From Ophiocordyceps camponoti-saundersi (nom. inval.) (lineage: Eukaryota > Ascomycota > Sordariomycetes > Hypocreales > Ophiocordycipitaceae), in the NCBI GenBank assembly GCA_003339415.1, contig PDHQ01000059.1, positions 62,001-126,000 of the forward strand: a stretch of 64,000 nt of DNA, given 5' to 3'. The notes beneath the pieces are model-generated. The model made no database searches. It saw nothing but the letters and a program-made list of their open reading frames with translations, and had not been told where the DNA came from. Positions 61,650 through 64,000 of the stretch are shown here, one piece after another. Numbering within the stretch: position 1 is the first letter of the stretch; each line of letters starts with the position of its first letter. The position numbers and the translations under genes are program-made.

Positions 61650-62600
61650 ACGCGGGGTATATTAATATACTTATTAGCTCTAAGGACTTTTATTAAGTAT
61701 AAAGAAGTAAGTACTTAGCCCTAGCGTATATCTATATTTACTAATAACTAGGGCAGATTATCTAAGCGTAGCTTATATTAAATATACGAATAATCGTATT
61801 AGGTATTAGCCGATTAATAATCCCGCTATAGCCGAAGCTATTCGCGCTATAGTTAAGGTCGCCTGCTAGCTAAGCTTCGATTATAACGCCTAAATAGTAA
61901 GTAATATTAAAGTTATATTAAGTTTATAGTAAATCTTATACTAATAAATATAATAAAAAAATATAATTTAGCGCGTTAAAAAGATATACGCTATCGCGTA
62001 TTATAATAATATTTACGCTAATTAAGTTATATAAGCGGCCGCTAGCTATATACTATTTTAAAACTTATAGCTTTTTATTATTAAGAAAGACCTTATTATT
62101 AATATAACTAAAAGTTTAACTAGCGCTAACTAACTTATTATTACTATATTAGCTTAGATATAAAAATAATATATTTTCTATATATAGGTAATTAACTTTT
62201 TTAAGTAATTAACCGAGGAGCTACGCTATATCCGCCGCGTTATTAAGAATAAAGCGCGCTTATAAGGGAGTCTATCTCCTACTAATTATCCTCCTATCCT
62301 TTATACTCCGCCTCCTATTACTAATTCCGCTTCCGCCCCGGTACTTATTAAGTCTAAGTCCGAATTAAAGGCCGATAAGCTTAGTAAGCCCGAAACTACT
62401 CTTACCTTAAATAATAAGGTTACCCTCGCTATTAGGAAAAATATTACTAATACCTATACTAAGACCGCGCCGCCTCCTTATAAGGAAATTTTTAATCTTA
62501 TTTAAGATAGTTTAATTAATAATATATTTAGTAACGAAAATTTTATAATATTAGTTAATAACTATACCGCGTTTAGTAAGAAGGAGGAGCTAATAGTAAA
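61650..62600 (+). other. ORF-like sequence antisense to the LINE E2 3' region
   Basis: One plus-strand frame runs through this stretch. The left half has a stop about every nine codons; 62,262-62,515 has none over more than 80 codons and is Pro/Ser/Thr/Lys-rich (a PPPITNSASAP segment near 62,310). A Gln/Ser/Gly/Tyr-rich part follows near 62,640. No family recognised. It occupies the same relative place as the antisense stretch in LINE C, between ORF2 and the tail, but the proteins do not look alike. Confidence 0.4.
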
Positions 62601-62999
62601 GGAGGAGTAGGTAGCTTTAGTTTACGTTTATAATTATAGTTAAAGTTAGGGCCGCGGCTAAGGCTATAGCTATAATAAATATAGTTAATCTTACGCTTTA
62701 TATAGTTAAGTTTATACCTTATATATAGTTAAAATAGTTTAGCTTTAAGGCTAGGTAAGTAGCTAGTAAGATAAATAATAAAATTATCGCTATAAAGCGA
62801 TTTTTATATATTTATTACGGGGCTAAAAGCCCCGTCTCCCTTATTTATTTTACCTTTATAAAGTAATATTATAAGGTTAAATTAGCGTAGTTATTTAAGC
62901 GAAAGAAATTAATATATAAGTTTAGCTATAGATCGAGGGATATTAAGCGCTTTAGTAAGGTTATACTAATCTTATATTAGTCGCTAGTTAGTATTAAGG

Positions 63000-64000
63000 A
63001 GTAGCCTATTTTTATAAGTAAAGGTATAGTTAAGAAAAATATATAGTATAATCTTATCGCTATTATTATAAAAATAGTATCTTAAAATTACCTTAAGGAC
63101 CTTATAAGCTTAAAGAAAGGAATTAAGCTTAATATATCCTATCTAAAGTTATATAAATATTATACTAATAAACTTAGGAAGTCTTTTATAGATACGTAAA
63201 GCGGTCCTAGCTTTAAGCTATAGCGGTTTATTAATAAGGTAGCTATAAGACTACTTATATTTCTTAAGCTTACCTTTTTAGGAATACTATTAGAGGAGCT
63301 ATTTTTCTTAGAGTTTAGTATCGAAGTTACGTTACGTGCGTCTAGCCTCCGGTTTAGGTCCGGTTTATATTTTATAAGATTCCTCTAAATCTTATAATAC
63401 TTAATATCTCTATTAATAAGGGCGCCCCCTACGCTTATATTTAACTTACTTAGTAGCTTTTTCTACCGCTATATAGATAAGGTTTACTATACCTATAAAT
63501 TAAAAGCGGTAATAAGTATAAGCTATCTAGTAAGTAAAATATAAGTTAAGGGGGGGGATAAAAGCCTCTACTTTAATATAATAAAGAGGGGTAGCTTTAT
63601 AAGCTCTAGTAACGATTTTTAAGTATTTAGACTATTCTATAGCTAGTATTTTTATAATAAAGCCGTATAGTTTCCCTCCTAATTATATAAGCGGGGTAAA
63701 CTAAAATATACCGAATATAATCGCTAATCTAATAGCCTTAATATAAACCTCCCTTACTTTTAATAAAGTATAACTTTATATTAATATAGTAATTTTAATA
63801 AAAGCTAGGTATTAGCGCTTAAGTTTAGTAGTAAGTTTTAAAAAATAGGACTTTTATTAAAGTTTACGGTATAGCTAAACCCCTAAAAATCTCGCCTTTT
63901 ATATAAGCTAAACTAACTTTATACTAAGCTAGAGCTAAGTTATATTTACTTTCCTAGCTTTTATAAAATATATTAACTCGCTTTTAGCTAGCTAAAAGGT
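63000..64000 (-). pseudogene. LINE E2 ORF2 C-terminal part
   Basis: The minus-strand frame contains LGGKLYG near 63,670, KYLKIVTRAYKATPL at about 63,588-63,632 and VEAFIPPL near 63,550-63,575, the well-known block after the reverse transcriptase of fungal LINEs (norm QNxCLRxVTGAYKATP...LExExxxPPL). The same block exists in C1 near 10,400 in a worse state. Upstream (63,760-64,000) is the thumb region; the catalytic domain is off the edge. Stops are TAA/TAG only. Confidence 0.75.

Larger units (their letters stand above)
61023..64000 (-). mobile_element. LINE E2, 3' part of a longer element (runs off the right edge)
   Basis: Minus-strand LINE inserted in B3. The AT-rich microsatellite at about 61,023-61,042 is the reverse of its 3' tail, followed (reading right) by the shared motif, the palindrome clusters seen in E1, then ORF2 sequence from about 63,000 to the edge. 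It is an inverted copy of E1 at the other end of the window, and keeps more CpG and more open frame than E1. Confidence 0.75.

Noticed and set aside
1..64000. tRNA, rRNA or other conserved RNA genes
   Set aside because: No cloverleaf-like sequence with intact TTCRA-type T-loop or conserved rRNA segment was seen on either strand by eye; a tRNAscan/Rfam run would settle it.

Overview
This window is a 64-kb block of dead, nested transposable elements from a filamentous ascomycete (Pezizomycotina). The dinucleotides CpA and TpG are almost absent, TpA is in large excess, and CpG is retained. That is the signature of repeat-induced point mutation (RIP, CpA to TpA). No host gene, tRNA or rRNA was found. 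Almost every coding frame is broken by TAA/TAG codons, mostly where Gln (CAA/CAG) or Trp (TGG) is expected. The species cannot be named from the sequence.

Elements, with names used only here: A = Gypsy chromovirus, ~850-bp LTRs, minus strand. B = Gypsy chromovirus, 250-bp LTRs. C and E = two related LINEs (Tad1-like in appearance). F = a 1.86-kb short element with LINE-type target-site duplications (TSDs). G = a Copia element. D = a Gypsy-like gag/protease fragment.

Layout, left to right. The 3' end of LINE E1 (1-1225) is followed by F1 (1273-3137) and the D gag (to 5171). D is split by B2 (5177-19440, TSD GTATA). B2 itself holds F2, the 5'-truncated LINE C1 and F3. D protease resumes at 19446. 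At 19821 begins a tandem A array, LTR-internal-LTR-internal (A4 then A3), sharing the LTR at 49433-50283. Inside A4 sit B1 (21032-27961) and a ~7.3-kb LINE C2 (29223-44648); C2 is split by the youngest element, A1 (32624-40726, TSD CCTTA). Inside A3 sit Copia G (51747-57875) and B3 (from 59589). B3 is cut by LINE E2, which runs off the right edge.

A1 is the least mutated copy and holds the only long open frame, a retropepsin (37219-37599). A and B both end their polyproteins in a chromodomain, which fits repeated insertion into heterochromatin. The most interesting signal is a short structured motif next to the microsatellite tail of C, E and F, suggesting that F was moved by the LINE machinery through a shared 3' end. 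Second is a 2.3-kb region downstream of the LINE C ORF2 with ORF-like sequence on the opposite strand.
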